A stretch of 64,000 nucleotides of DNA from Sipunculus nudus (taxonomy: Eukaryota > Annelida > Sipuncula > Golfingiida > Sipunculidae). Shown here piece by piece: positions 11,059-21,281 of this stretch; position 1 is the first letter of the stretch; every line of letters begins with the position of its first letter. Position numbers and translations under genes: made by a program. Under the pieces are notes generated by a model, which worked only from the letters and a program-made list of their open reading frames with translations, had not been told where the DNA came from and ran no database searches. The stretch covers positions 5,122,229 through 5,186,228 of the forward strand of contig CM049314.1 of assembly GCA_026874595.1 (NCBI GenBank). Direction: 5' to 3'.

Positions 11059-12904
11059 TCCGGCATAATGACATCTGACCTGCCACAGGTGGGAGAAATT
11101 CCCCTGTATTCATTAAAGCCGAACGAACAGCCTGCTCGGGTAACATATATGTTATTAGCTGGTCTGATTGTATTGTAAACCTGCTGGTGTGTTGACTCGA
11201 ATTGATTAAAAGAAAAGACTGCTTAAAAGGTTAATGTGGTGACCCCCAATATCACCCAGCAAAAGTAGACAAAAAGATTGGTAATGTACACTAAATCAGG
11301 CTGGAATTTTGTTCAACATGTCTAATGACGTGTATTGGTCGCCGACAATCTTAATTATGTAGAATATCGCTGCTTTAAGGTAATGCACTGATACTGCATG
11401 ATAAGTATTATAATTATGTCGCATGTAAAAACATTTGATATTTATAAGGGCTATAAGACCTGAGTCTGACCATGCGTAATGAGAAAAAAAATTCTGATTA
11501 ATAATCATGTTCTGATTTTATCTGGACAAATTTGAGGTACTACTTTATTTACTAAATTCTGAGTCGTACCTGTATTAGCCTTTCTATTAATTTCAGTTGG
11601 TTTGGTTTATTAGATCATGTACTTCATCGTAAAGCGTTGTTATTTGGACTCGGATGGGACTCTCTTAAAAGGGTTCGCGTTAAATTTAACCCTTTGTGAT
11701 ATACATTACGTTCTGAGACTGTTTAGCCTAGAGTTTATCCCTCTCCTATAATTTCGCCATCATATTTATGTTTTTTCTATTACTTGTACTCCGCACTCAT
11801 TTTTTTAGAGCATGAACTCTGGGTCACTAAACTTTACCTTTTTCAATGTTGTTCCTTGTATCTTGATATAGAGCACATTCATCTATCAGTAGCAGTTCGC
11901 ACTCCTTTTTTTAAGGCGAGAACCAAGGCTGGTAAAGTAATCATTTCATCTTGGTTTCCTTTATGTTTCTTAAAATAAAGTACATTTATCTTATCACGGT
12001 TTGAGTTAAGAATTCACATAAATATTACAATTCTGTCCATACAAATTGTATATGATTGTAAAGCGTCTTCAAGTAGTAGATCAGATTTTTTTTCAAATGT
12101 GAGGAATCGGCTTTGCTATCTTTAAATATGTAAGCAATGTATGCTGCGTTTGGGTGTTTTATTTTTGGTTGTCAGAGAGAGATTACTTCCAAATTTTCAT
12201 GATATATTCATGTTGTGTCCGATAAAACTAAGCACAAATATAAAAATAAATATGATTCTCCTCAAAATATAACGCACTTACTTTATAAGGAGCCTTTGAA
12301 CTATTGTGCAGACAGTCCAGTCCGTGGCCAGGTGTTATTAGTTATATATTGGCCCACGTCTCATTCACAATCAAAATTGTTTCAAAATCCATAAATGCAT
12401 ACAAAAAAGCAAAAAAAAAAAAAGGAATTCACGCATAATCTCTTAGTGTCAAATTTAAATGTATTAAACATATATGATTTTATCCTTTTTTTAATGACCA
12501 CTTTCTCTACTTCAGAAACAATGTCTCGGAAGCTATTACTTTTAAAACAATATGGTTTGTGTGTCTACAACTGACACCGTGTTGTGATCCTGGGTTTTCA
12601 AATTCGTAGACCGTGTTACGTTTCTGGTCTTTCAAACCCTTACTTGAAACTTTCCCCTCTGCATTTTGATTACATCTTACACAGTTTACCTTCAAATTTC
12701 TCACATACCGCACCATGATAACAAATATGTAACATTACCCAGCGGAACATCATAACGGAAACCTAAAAAATTAGGTTATTTTATTTCAACTCATTAACCT
12801 ATTATATATACAATTAACAAAAGGTTTATTTAATTTGGACGCCAATTTGCCTAGAAGCAAATTGTGGAAGCAGTTATTGCCTATTCCAACACAGCATTTT
12901 ATAT

Positions 12905-13040
12905 AACCTTAGTCCCTGGGTCTCTTAGTGATCGTTGTATTCTGACCACACTGAGGCACGGCCTTCCCACTAAGCCAGCAGGGCGCTCACCCTGGGCCGA
13001 CCGTGAAAAATCTCACCGCCTCGACTGAGATTCGAAAAAA
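12905..13040 (-). mobile_element. Fragment of tRNA-derived SINE
   Basis: Read on the minus strand, this segment contains GCGGTGAGATTTTTCACGGT, CGGCCC, and later AGTGGGAAGGCCGTG. These match, in the same order, the body of the better preserved SINE at about 40676-41000. The tRNA-like head is largely missing. Confidence 0.6.
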
Positions 13041-13619
13041 GGGCACAATTTAAGGCATTGATTTTACATTTATGCTAATAATTAAAAAAATCAAATTCTG
13101 ATCAAATGTTTGGCATACGATTAAATTTTGATTAAAGTTTTATCCTTGAATAAAAGTCTCTACAGTTACCATGTTTAGTGAAAAATATATATTCTAATGT
13201 TTTGACAAGATACATTATGTTCGGATCCATAACTTCTAACAATTTTGCAATATCAACCTAATGTCTTGTATGTACATAGGGAATATAAAGAGGATTATCT
13301 ATGAAAAATATAAACAAAAAAAAATACAGTAATTTAATAGGCACTCTTGAAGTGTTACTACAGGCTTTTACTGGAAACCGAAGATTTTACTTTGTATGCA
13401 TTTACGTGAGCTCATACCTAGATTCACCTGTTCTCTTACAGAACATCTTTCCTTCGTTAATTTTATATTAATTTTAATGAAATGTTTGTTATATATACCA
13501 GTATTTCAATACGTATCTCTAATTTTCTAGGGGAACGAAGTCGCAGGGACCCAGTTAAAGGTTTGGTTGGCAAATTTATCGGACGTCTAACTGTATGTTG
13601 AATTTTGAATTCGTACATC

Positions 13620-13684
13620 AAACAGTTTCAGTGTTAACCGATGGCCGGCCGGCCAGTCGGATGAAGTCATCTGAGCTAAAAAAA
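13620..13684 (+). mobile_element. Terminal fragment of the TCAGCTGAGCTA repeat family
   Basis: GTGTTAACCGATGG, CCGGCCGGCC, then GATGAAGTCATCTGAGCTAA follow the same order as the right end of the array at 30.6-32.7 kb (GTTAACGGAC, CCGGACGG units, then the GAGCTAAAA terminus). Only the end is present. Confidence 0.5.
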
Positions 13685-13784
13685 TATCGCATTTGCAGGA
13701 TCATGCAGATCATGAAATGTAGAAATGTCCTAAATCTTCGGATGCCAGTGACAAGATTATAATAATTTTACAGATCCCATGGTT

Positions 13785-13878
13785 ATTGGACTGAGTGAAA
13801 TTCCGGGAGAACTGGATGCCATCGGAGGGGGAGGAGGTGGCCCATGGCCCCCTGCGGCCCCGTATGGCTACGCCCCTG
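13785..13878 (+). mobile_element. 3' end fragment of the CAGGGGCG-type transposon
   Basis: The segment holds GGACTGAGTGAAATTCCGGG, a G-rich stretch, CATGGCCCCCTGCGGCCCC, and the terminus TATGGCTACGCCCCTG. This matches the 3' about 100 bp of copies 1 and 2. The rest of the element is absent. Confidence 0.7.
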
Positions 13879-13964
13879 GTGAATCCTGCGAAAACAGCTA
13901 TCCGAACAATCGTTTTTGTGGAACAAATTCCATGTCTCCAGAGCTTTGCGGATAAACGACGCTC

Positions 13965-13970
<6 letters not shown>

Positions 13971-14028
<58 letters not shown>

Positions 14029-14052
14029 TATTCATTTATTTATTTATTTATA

Positions 14053-14134
<82 letters not shown>
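13971..14134. repeat. Compound (TA)n / TTTA / (TA)n / (GA)n microsatellite
   Basis: Two long TA tracts (about 13971-14024 and 14050-14098) are joined by TTTA repeats and followed by about 18 GA units (14098-14134). The Ile-Tyr and Arg-Glu open frames across it are artefacts. Confidence 0.95.
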
Positions 14135-14136
<2 letters not shown>

Positions 14137-16103
14137 TGCATTAATAGATGTGTTGGTTGTATGGAAGTATAGAAATGGAACATGAAAACACAGGAAAGTC
14201 GGATCACTCTACTCTAACTTCTGACCTCACTTCATATTCATTGGCAAAGTTTTCTCTTCCTATTCATTTAACATACACTTTCAATTATCTACAATTTAGA
14301 ACATCATATTCAATCATATTCGGTCATATTTTTTAATCAAAGAAAAAGGGGAAAGTTATGCCTATATAAGTAAAACCTCATGTTTTATTTTATGAATATA
14401 TTCAGTGTATTCATCATCTTAACGCCAACATATCATATCAGAACGTTACTTGAATATCACATACACTTACTGTTTATATAAACAAGCCGACCCATATTCG
14501 TAGCTGATGCAATCTGCCACTTATCACAGAACTAAAAATCCCCAAAACAGTACGCCTAAAATCAAAAAGGCCGGCCTTTTTTATTATAATTATATTTTAA
14601 ATATCCCCAGAACCAAACGCATTTATATGTGTAACCATCTTTCACAGATCGGAAATGCCGGTCGACGATCTCCGCGAGTCTTTGCTGACCCTTAGAGAGC
14701 AAATTAGCAGGTAACCATATAACTATTCCCAATATGTTCCAAGCGGTCGGTGCTCAAAATAGAAGAGCATTTCCCCCAGTGCATTCAGTATATTCCATGA
14801 ATTTTATACCGTATGTAGATTTAAAAATACATAGATCATGCAATTTCTGTTCCCCCCTCGTCCAACTTGACACACAGGGGCCCGCTACTATTTTTTTGCA
14901 TTCAAATGTTTGACCAATTATTTTGATAAAGCCTGCCCACGCGATTAGTGCAGAAACGCCGATCAGAAACTCACGAAGGACACGAAATCAATTTAATTGC
15001 TTACATTTTAAGATGAGAAATATTGTCCGCCGACATTTTGAGCATATTTGTATTATTTTCACTGAGGCCATCATGTTTAAACTGTTATTCCCTGACCATC
15101 TGTTAACTTGTTTTCTTTTATTTTTAGTGATGCCAGCAATTTTAAACCGATGTTCACTGACGATTTGTTGACTTATTAGGTGACACATCGTATTTCCCCC
15201 GACCGCTTTCCCTCATTTCCAAAGTATTCACGCACCATGTTATATCCAGCAGGTCCCACATAAGACGTAACAGCACTTGACCTTATAACTTGCGCGTAAG
15301 CCAATCATTCCCCTCGGTTTAAACAACTGTACACGTGAGGCTCGGTAACAGCCGAAGTTACCCAGGTAAGAGATTTGTTGATACGGTCAACCAAAAGGAC
15401 CAAGAGACAATTCATATCCTAACATTTCTAAGAAGCTAGGCAGTCGGACGTCAGCTGTTTATTGCTGAAAAAACTAACACGGTGTCCATGTATCAAAATA
15501 ATCAAACATTAATGTAGCCTTGGAGGTGCTGGTACGTTTTATCCTGGGTCCTTTTTTTTATAACGACGTATTTTTTCAATTTAATCCGGCCAAACTGTCA
15601 TATTTTGACCTAACACTCGGCAAAAGTTAGTGAATAGGCGTGACCAATGCGAAGCAGTTTTCCTCGAAATTAATGTAACCAGCCAGAAAGCTGATATTCC
15701 CTTCCATGGACGATACAGATCGTTTAGATATATTCAGGACGGAAAAGACGATGTATATAGTAAATACGATATGAACGAATCCATCGTATAAATGTGGTGC
15801 TGTTCAATGTTATGATTTGTAAAGGAAACTGACATTAAACTACATTATAACATGGAAACTTGTTGCACGGTATAGAGTAAACTCCCTCAAACGATAAACA
15901 CGCCATATAACTGCCAATGCAGATTAATTATTCTACATGCATTTTATACATGCAAATATACACAGAGAGAATGCTCTAAAACGTTTAACATAAAAGATGT
16001 AAATACAATATTAAAATGACACTGCATGAATTTATAAATGAATAGATAATGATAGCTAAAAAAGTAGAATCTATAATAAACAATGATAATAAACTAAAAT
16101 ATG
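14135..16103. other. Spacer between the inverted transposons, right part
   Basis: I saw no coding exon, RNA gene or recognised repeat. At about 15075-15175, CATGTTTAAACTG and CCTGACCATCTGTTAACTTG are echoed about 55 bp later by related words, suggesting a small worn tandem duplication. Confidence 0.5.
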
Positions 16104-16213
16104 ATATTCAGGGGCGTAGCCAATAGGGGGGCCGCAGGGGGCCATGCCCCCCCCCCCCCAACGCGGTCGCTTCCAGTACTCGCCGTCCTTTCGGAATTGC
16201 ACTTAATCTAACA

Positions 16214-16217
<4 letters not shown>

Positions 16218-16259
<42 letters not shown>
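16218..16259. repeat. (TA)n microsatellite inside transposon copy 2
   Basis: A TA tract of about 42 bp. It corresponds to 9777-9822 in copy 1. Confidence 0.9.
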
Positions 16260-16262
<3 letters not shown>

Positions 16263-17070
16263 TATATACGCATTGAATTGCCTTTGCAATCAGTGGCGGA
16301 TCGAGAGGGGGCGCCTTCGGCGCGCGGACCCCTGTTGAGCTGCAATATCTCTCATTTTATCTAATTTCCCAATTTTTGTGATTAATTTTCTTTTTTCATA
16401 TTTTTTTATTAATTATCAATTAGATTTTATTAAAGTTATCTGCAGTTTATTACTATCAAATTAATTAGTTGAGCATAAGGATATTTATGAACAGCTGCAG
16501 AACAACAGGCCGTGGTTGGGGTCGACCGTGAACAATCTCACGAACGCGGTGATACCAGTACTCAAAGTCGCGGTCTTTGCTCTTAGGAGTCCTGTGTGTT
16601 GTCAAGACCACGAAACCCTGTAAAGTTTTTAAGACTTCAACATAACAGTTATTTCACTCCGAGCATTACATTTAAAAGATAATATTTTGCAAGTTACAAA
16701 TTTAAATGCGTCTTTGCGCCATTGATCTATTTGAAAACGACTGAAATTTTATATCCTTATTTTGAAGAAATATAAATATTAAATATCTCTACAGTTTGAC
16801 TACATAACGCAAAGACATAAAGGAACAGTTTTTTCAGGAACAGGAAATCCTCATTTTTTGGGGGTGAAAATTGCCTCAAAATGTCCTTTTTACCTTGCAT
16901 ATTCAAAAAATGTCCCAATATGGGAGAGGGATACCCCGTCCCACACCCTCCCCATGTACCTGTAACTAACCTTAATGAAACCATGGTTCATAAATGAAAA
17001 TAAAAAAAAAATCATATTTGCATACACTTAAATATATAACGTATAGTAATAATAATATTATTATTAATAG

Positions 17071-17072
<2 letters not shown>

Positions 17073-17115
<43 letters not shown>
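17073..17115. repeat. (TA)n microsatellite inside transposon copy 2
   Basis: A TA tract of about 43 bp. It corresponds to 8939-8983 in copy 1. Confidence 0.9.
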
Positions 17116-17116
<1 letters not shown>

Positions 17117-17599
17117 GTGGATATACACGTATATATAACTGTTTTCATAGTACCCATACATGCAGATTAGCGCCCCCCCCCCCCGGCCCCTCCGTTTTCG
17201 AATTTCTGGCTCCGCCAATGATCATGGCCCCCTCCCCTCCCTCAATCCTGGCTACGCCCCTGATATTGCACCTTATGTGAGTTTTCCTGCTGGGTGTAAA
17301 ATATTGATATTTATGGCAAAATGTCCTTAGAAACTGACCAATTAGTAAAAAATGCATGGAATGGTCTAGTTCAGTCATAGGCACATATAAACAGGTATGT
17401 TTGTAAAACCTTTTAATAGGCAGTCAGACTTTCAACTTTTCGGAAGGCATCCGGTAAGGAATTCACTCACGCGCTGAGGCACACTGGAAGGTCCTGCCAC
17501 CCCAAGACCTTTATCTGGTTTTTGGCATAATTAAAAGGTTACGTAGGATGAGCGTAGGAACCTGGAAGGTTTATATTGTTGCAACATAATGGCAATGTT

Positions 17600-18625
17600 C
17601 CCTGCAAACCTTTACATATTAACAGCAACACTTTGAATCGAATGCGGCTCTGGATGGGCAGCGAGTGAATGTCGGCTAACACAGGGGATTATGCTGTCAG
17701 AACGATTTGCCCTTGTAATGAACATAGCCGTTGTATTTTCTGCCCTTTTTAGGCGACCGATAGCATGTTTTGGGAGGCCATATAAGAGAGAATTGGCAGA
17801 GTCAAGTTTGGAGGTCACATGTGCCTGTATTAGTCTTGAGAGCATATGTTGTTTGGTATTTCCTGATGTAGGAGGTGCTTCACATACTGAGCTAATGTGA
17901 ATCTTCATGGACATGTTAGAATCATATGTTACTCCTAGCAGTGACACTCGGATTGATGGTTGTATCTCCAACTCTCACCTTTATATCTGGTAATTGTGCC
18001 AATTTTTGTTGTGTACCAAATATGATGAGTTCAGTCTTATCATCATTTAACCGCAGATAATAGCCCTTCATCCATTACCTTACATCTGCCACGCAGGCTT
18101 CAGCGGATGATATTGCCTGAATAGTCTCAGTGGGCGGTTTAAAACATAGGTAAAGCTGTAAATCATCAGCGCAGAAGTGTCTTCTGAGGCCATGTTTCTC
18201 AATGATGTTGCCGAGGGGAGAGGTGTAACAATTGAAAAGCAGAGATCCAAAAACTAAGCCTTGGGGAACGCGGTAGTCGAGGGCACTGTGCTTGGAAGTC
18301 ACAGCTTTCACCAGTACAGACTGAGTCCTACCCCTCAGGTAAGTACTGAACCAGTTCAATGCATCTCCTTGGACGCCGAACGTGTTATCGAGTCTCCGCA
18401 GCAAGACTTGGTGATCGATAGTATCAAATGCGGCGGAGAGATCCAGTTACATTAGTACAGCTACACAGTTGTTATCTACAGCAGCATTGATATCTGACTG
18501 TACTTTAACTAAGGCTGTTTCTGTTGAATGGTGCTATCGGTAAGTAGATTGCATTTGCTCGAGAAGACAACTCTGGCTCAGGTGTTCCTTCAAGCGGCAA
18601 GCCATCACTTTTTCAACCACTTTTG
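17600..18625 (-). pseudogene. Non-LTR retrotransposon reverse transcriptase fragment
   Basis: Reading 18625 downward, the frame gives a 5' part with VVEKVMACRLKEHL and STETALVKVQSDINAAVD. The RT palm follows: motif A LDLSAAFDTIDH, motif B VPQGLVFGSLLF, motif C FCADDLQLY. A C-terminal piece follows with SLLGVTYDSNMSMKIHIS. These are the signatures of a CR1/L2/Jockey-type LINE reverse transcriptase. Two in-frame stops interrupt the 5' part and a frameshift separates the palm (18404-18075) from the tail (17971-17612). The endonuclease and 5' end are missing. It is a dead, truncated copy. Confidence 0.85.
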
Positions 18626-18659
18626 AAGGGAAAATCAAATTTCAGATTTCCCGGTCCCA

Positions 18660-18790
18660 AAATTTTGACCGTTATATTTCATAATCATTTTGTTGTCAAT
18701 TATGGTCACTCCTCTATTCCGTATTACGGCCAGGTCTCTCGGTCCCACGGGCCGGAAAACGCCTCAATTATGGTCAGAGGCAGTGACTCC
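18660..18790 (+). mobile_element. Pogo/Tigger-like terminal fragment
   Basis: GGTCACTCCTCTATT followed by GTATTACGGCC and CGGTCCCACGGGCCG parallels, in the same direction, GGCCACTCCTGTATT and CAGTCCCATTGGTGACCG at 19560-19615. It seems to be a second piece of the same element family. Confidence 0.45.
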
Positions 18791-18974
18791 GTGACATGGG
18801 CTCAACAAATCGAGCGGCCACTTCTGACCCAATATCATTACACAAGTGTCCGTTCTCACATATTCCTGTCTGTTAATGAGTGCCTGGATAAAGGTAACCA
18901 CTCGACCGTGACTGAGTTGTTTGAACCGTAGCCAGCGTCGTACTACCCCACTCAGCCTCATTAGCACGAGTTCC

Positions 18975-19053
18975 CAAACATACACGCAGGTTGGATCATA
19001 TGCCTTACTATTGTGCAATTAAAGGCATATGTTCCAACCTGCGTGTATGTTTG
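18975..19053. repeat. Strong hairpin, 32-nt arms
   Basis: The left arm 18975-19006 and right arm 19022-19053 are reverse complements with one mismatch, separated by a 15-nt loop. The arms begin CAAACATACACGCAGGTTGG. It could be a tiny palindromic element or a structured transcript, and nothing else identifies it. Confidence 0.85.
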
Positions 19054-19319
19054 AAAATCAATCGTGCGAGCCGGATCTTAATCAGAGTGTTTGTCATTTA
19101 ATTATCGAATGACAACCATCGGGTCCCGATGATTATGTCATCAGAAAAAACCGTTGGGCTAACTGTGCATCATTAAACTTTCTTTAATATCCTTGTGAAC
19201 ACGTACATCAAACGAAAACAGTGCGGCAAACATCGCAAATTTACTCATACATGAATAATTATGAATGCAAAATAAATTTTGTTACATGTATAAAATGTTA
19301 CGCATACTCTGTCCCAATC

Positions 19320-19630
19320 ACTTTGACCATTTTGGCGACCAAGGAAAGACATGACTTTGCTCTCGAAGAAAAGGTAGATCTGATCAGGAAGAGTATCGGG
19401 GAAAGCTGCCGACAGCTAGCAGAAATATTCTATTTTTTTATTGATAACAGTAGTTATACTAATACTCTGTATAAACGTTTATTTTTTTATCATAAAAAAG
19501 ATTTGAACTTGGTTTCCTGTTACATTTTAACCCCACTATCCTGGTCAAGTCCTGTATAACGGCCACTCCTGTATTAAGACCACTTTCTTCCAGTCCCATT
19601 GGTGACCGTAATACGGGCGTTCTACTGTAT
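19320..19630 (+). mobile_element. Pogo/Tigger-like transposase remnant and 3' end
   Basis: A short reading frame at about 19340-19430 encodes RHDFALEEKVDLIRKS then CRQLAEIF. This matches the N-terminal CENP-B-type helix-turn-helix of pogo/Tigger transposases (pattern: basic, LEEKVDLI, then CRQLA). The rest of the transposase is missing. The segment ends with a worn terminus, GACCGTAATACGGGCGTTCTACTGTA, next to TA. It is a fragment only. Confidence 0.55.
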
Positions 19631-20886
19631 ATATATTAAGGTATGTGATGGATCTGGTTTCACCGGTTTCGCCTCATCGGTTCATCAGATCACTGAAATT
19701 CAACTGCAGCGATGTCGGTTTTAAACATACAGTTGTTTCAACTAAACAAAAAACAAAGTAATGTCTATAAAGACCAAAGAAAGCGTAATTTCAAGCCATA
19801 TTTACATTTTTATTTAAGCTAACGAAGGTAGCCGGCAGTTATGTGATCGGCCCGAGATTTTTACATCCGAGTGTATAAGACCTATCATTGAGAGATCTCT
19901 TGATCGATATTATTAGTTGGATGAAATGTTCGAAAATGTTCGGGGAACAATGGGTTTGGTCAGAACTATAATATGTGGACGTGTCGGTAAAATTAGAATG
20001 CGTATCTATATCCGATTCCTGCCCTCTTTTACTTGTTATCTCATTTTTTTCAGAACAGCATCTCAAAAATATATCGATCAACCCTAGAATGTTGGAAGTA
20101 TGTTATGGATCTAAAATGTCATAAAATCATTTTATATATATTTTTAATGAGTAACAGATGATATCTTCATGACATTGTTTCCATAATGACGACATCCTAA
20201 TTGCAAACGAGAATGGCATTATAATAATTTAAGCGCTGACTAGACTTTTATTTCGTTGGAGCAAATGAAAGTCTAATGCGTGCATTGGAATGATAATGTT
20301 TACCTGGTAATAAAGAACTTCAAGATCATAAGAGATGGAATAATTTTCTGATCAGGTCCCTTTTCGTTCTAACTACGTCCGGGCCGAACACCGACGATGT
20401 TAGCAGTAACAAGGAGTCCGTCGATATGGACCGAAGCTATTGTAAATGTACAAGCTAATTGGCTAACAATCAAAGATATTTGTAGTTGATCCCGGTGAAA
20501 TAAATATATGGGTCAGCAATGTCAATCTTATTATACCATATTTAGGAACAAGCTATTTCTATTTTATCCATTTGTCTGTACCGACAATGAAAATCTGGAA
20601 AAATTGTACTTTTTGACCCCTGTGACTTAAAAAAAATTGGTCAAGGTCATTAGAACTGGGCAAAATTATTGGACTATGGTAAGGTACATTTTTGGTAAAT
20701 ATGAATGAAGTCGGATGAAAAGGATGGCAGAATAATAAGAAAAAAAAGTAAAATGAGGGGAAGAAACATAATAATAATACTAAAACAAATATCTCCATCT
20801 ATGGATAATAATAATAACAATAGTAATAATAATAATAATAATAATACAATTGTGTTTCTGATGAGGTAACAGGAACTCTAGGCCCC
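19631..20886. other. No gene seen; worn repeats
   Basis: The stretch holds a run of ATA/ATT trinucleotides at about 20804-20848 and a segment at about 20600-20690 with GACCCCTGTGACTTAA and GGTCAAGGTCATTAGAACTG. That wording is typical of dispersed repeats I associate with mollusc genomes. I see no exon. Confidence 0.45.
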
Positions 20887-21210
20887 ATAGACGGGTTAAT
20901 ATACGGACTGACCTAAAAAAAATTGCAAAATTTTGTTTCATGGTAGTTTTATGTTAGGTTGGGTCAAGTGTACAACATACTACAAGTTGGACAAAATTGG
21001 AGTACGGGAAAGTGTTCAAATTCGAAGATGACTTTTGTCGATTTTTAGGTCATTTTCCATATACATGTGGAACTCTAACTCGGTCAGTTTTCATGATAAA
21101 TCAATAAAACATGCATTTTCCCCCAGGTTTTGAGAGTCAGTCTTTCAAATGAAACTGCTACCAGTGATGTTGAGACACCCCTTATACCATATCTGGGGGT
21201 ACCCTCATCC
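20887..21210 (+). repeat. Left inverted repeat of the Academ-like element
   Basis: The repeat matches the reverse complement of 26125-26408 over most of its length, for example GACTTTTGTCGATTTTTA, TGTGGAACTCTAACTCGGTC and GAGACACCCCTTATACCAT. An extra segment of about 45 bp near 21090-21135 is absent from the right repeat at the matching place. Confidence 0.88.
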
Positions 21211-21281
21211 CTAAGCTCCTTGTTGAACCCACCCCGAATCACATAGGGGTATATACGTCATAATGCTTTATCCAAATTTTT

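Larger units (their letters stand above)
9948..13784. other. Spacer between the inverted transposons, left part
   Basis: I recognise no gene. The stretch contains a TA tract at 11005-11055, a degenerate tRNA-like segment at about 10515-10575, a SINE fragment at about 12905-13040, and a fragment of the TCAGCTGAGCTA-type repeat terminus near 13640-13680. Remaining open frames are short and unsupported. Confidence 0.55.
16109..17262 (-). mobile_element. Non-autonomous DNA transposon, copy 2, inverted relative to copy 1
   Basis: The element is 1154 bp, bounded by CAGGGGCGTAGCCAA and CTGGCTACGCCCCTG and flanked by the 5-bp direct repeat ATATT (16104-16108 and 17263-17267). It is close to a reverse complement of copy 1, and stretches of over 50 bp are identical by eye, including around the internal TA tract. 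The distinct target duplications show two independent insertions, not one duplicated segment. It has the same nested CAGTGGCGGATC-type ends (about 16290 and 17213) and the same SINE-like piece (about 16520-16545). Confidence 0.88.

Noticed and set aside
13795-14185. Open frames rich in Ile-Tyr and Arg-Glu
   Set aside because: They are translations of TA and GA microsatellites. The same applies to frames at 3590-3820, 8811-9084, 16972-17218, 44143-44403 and 46191-46240.
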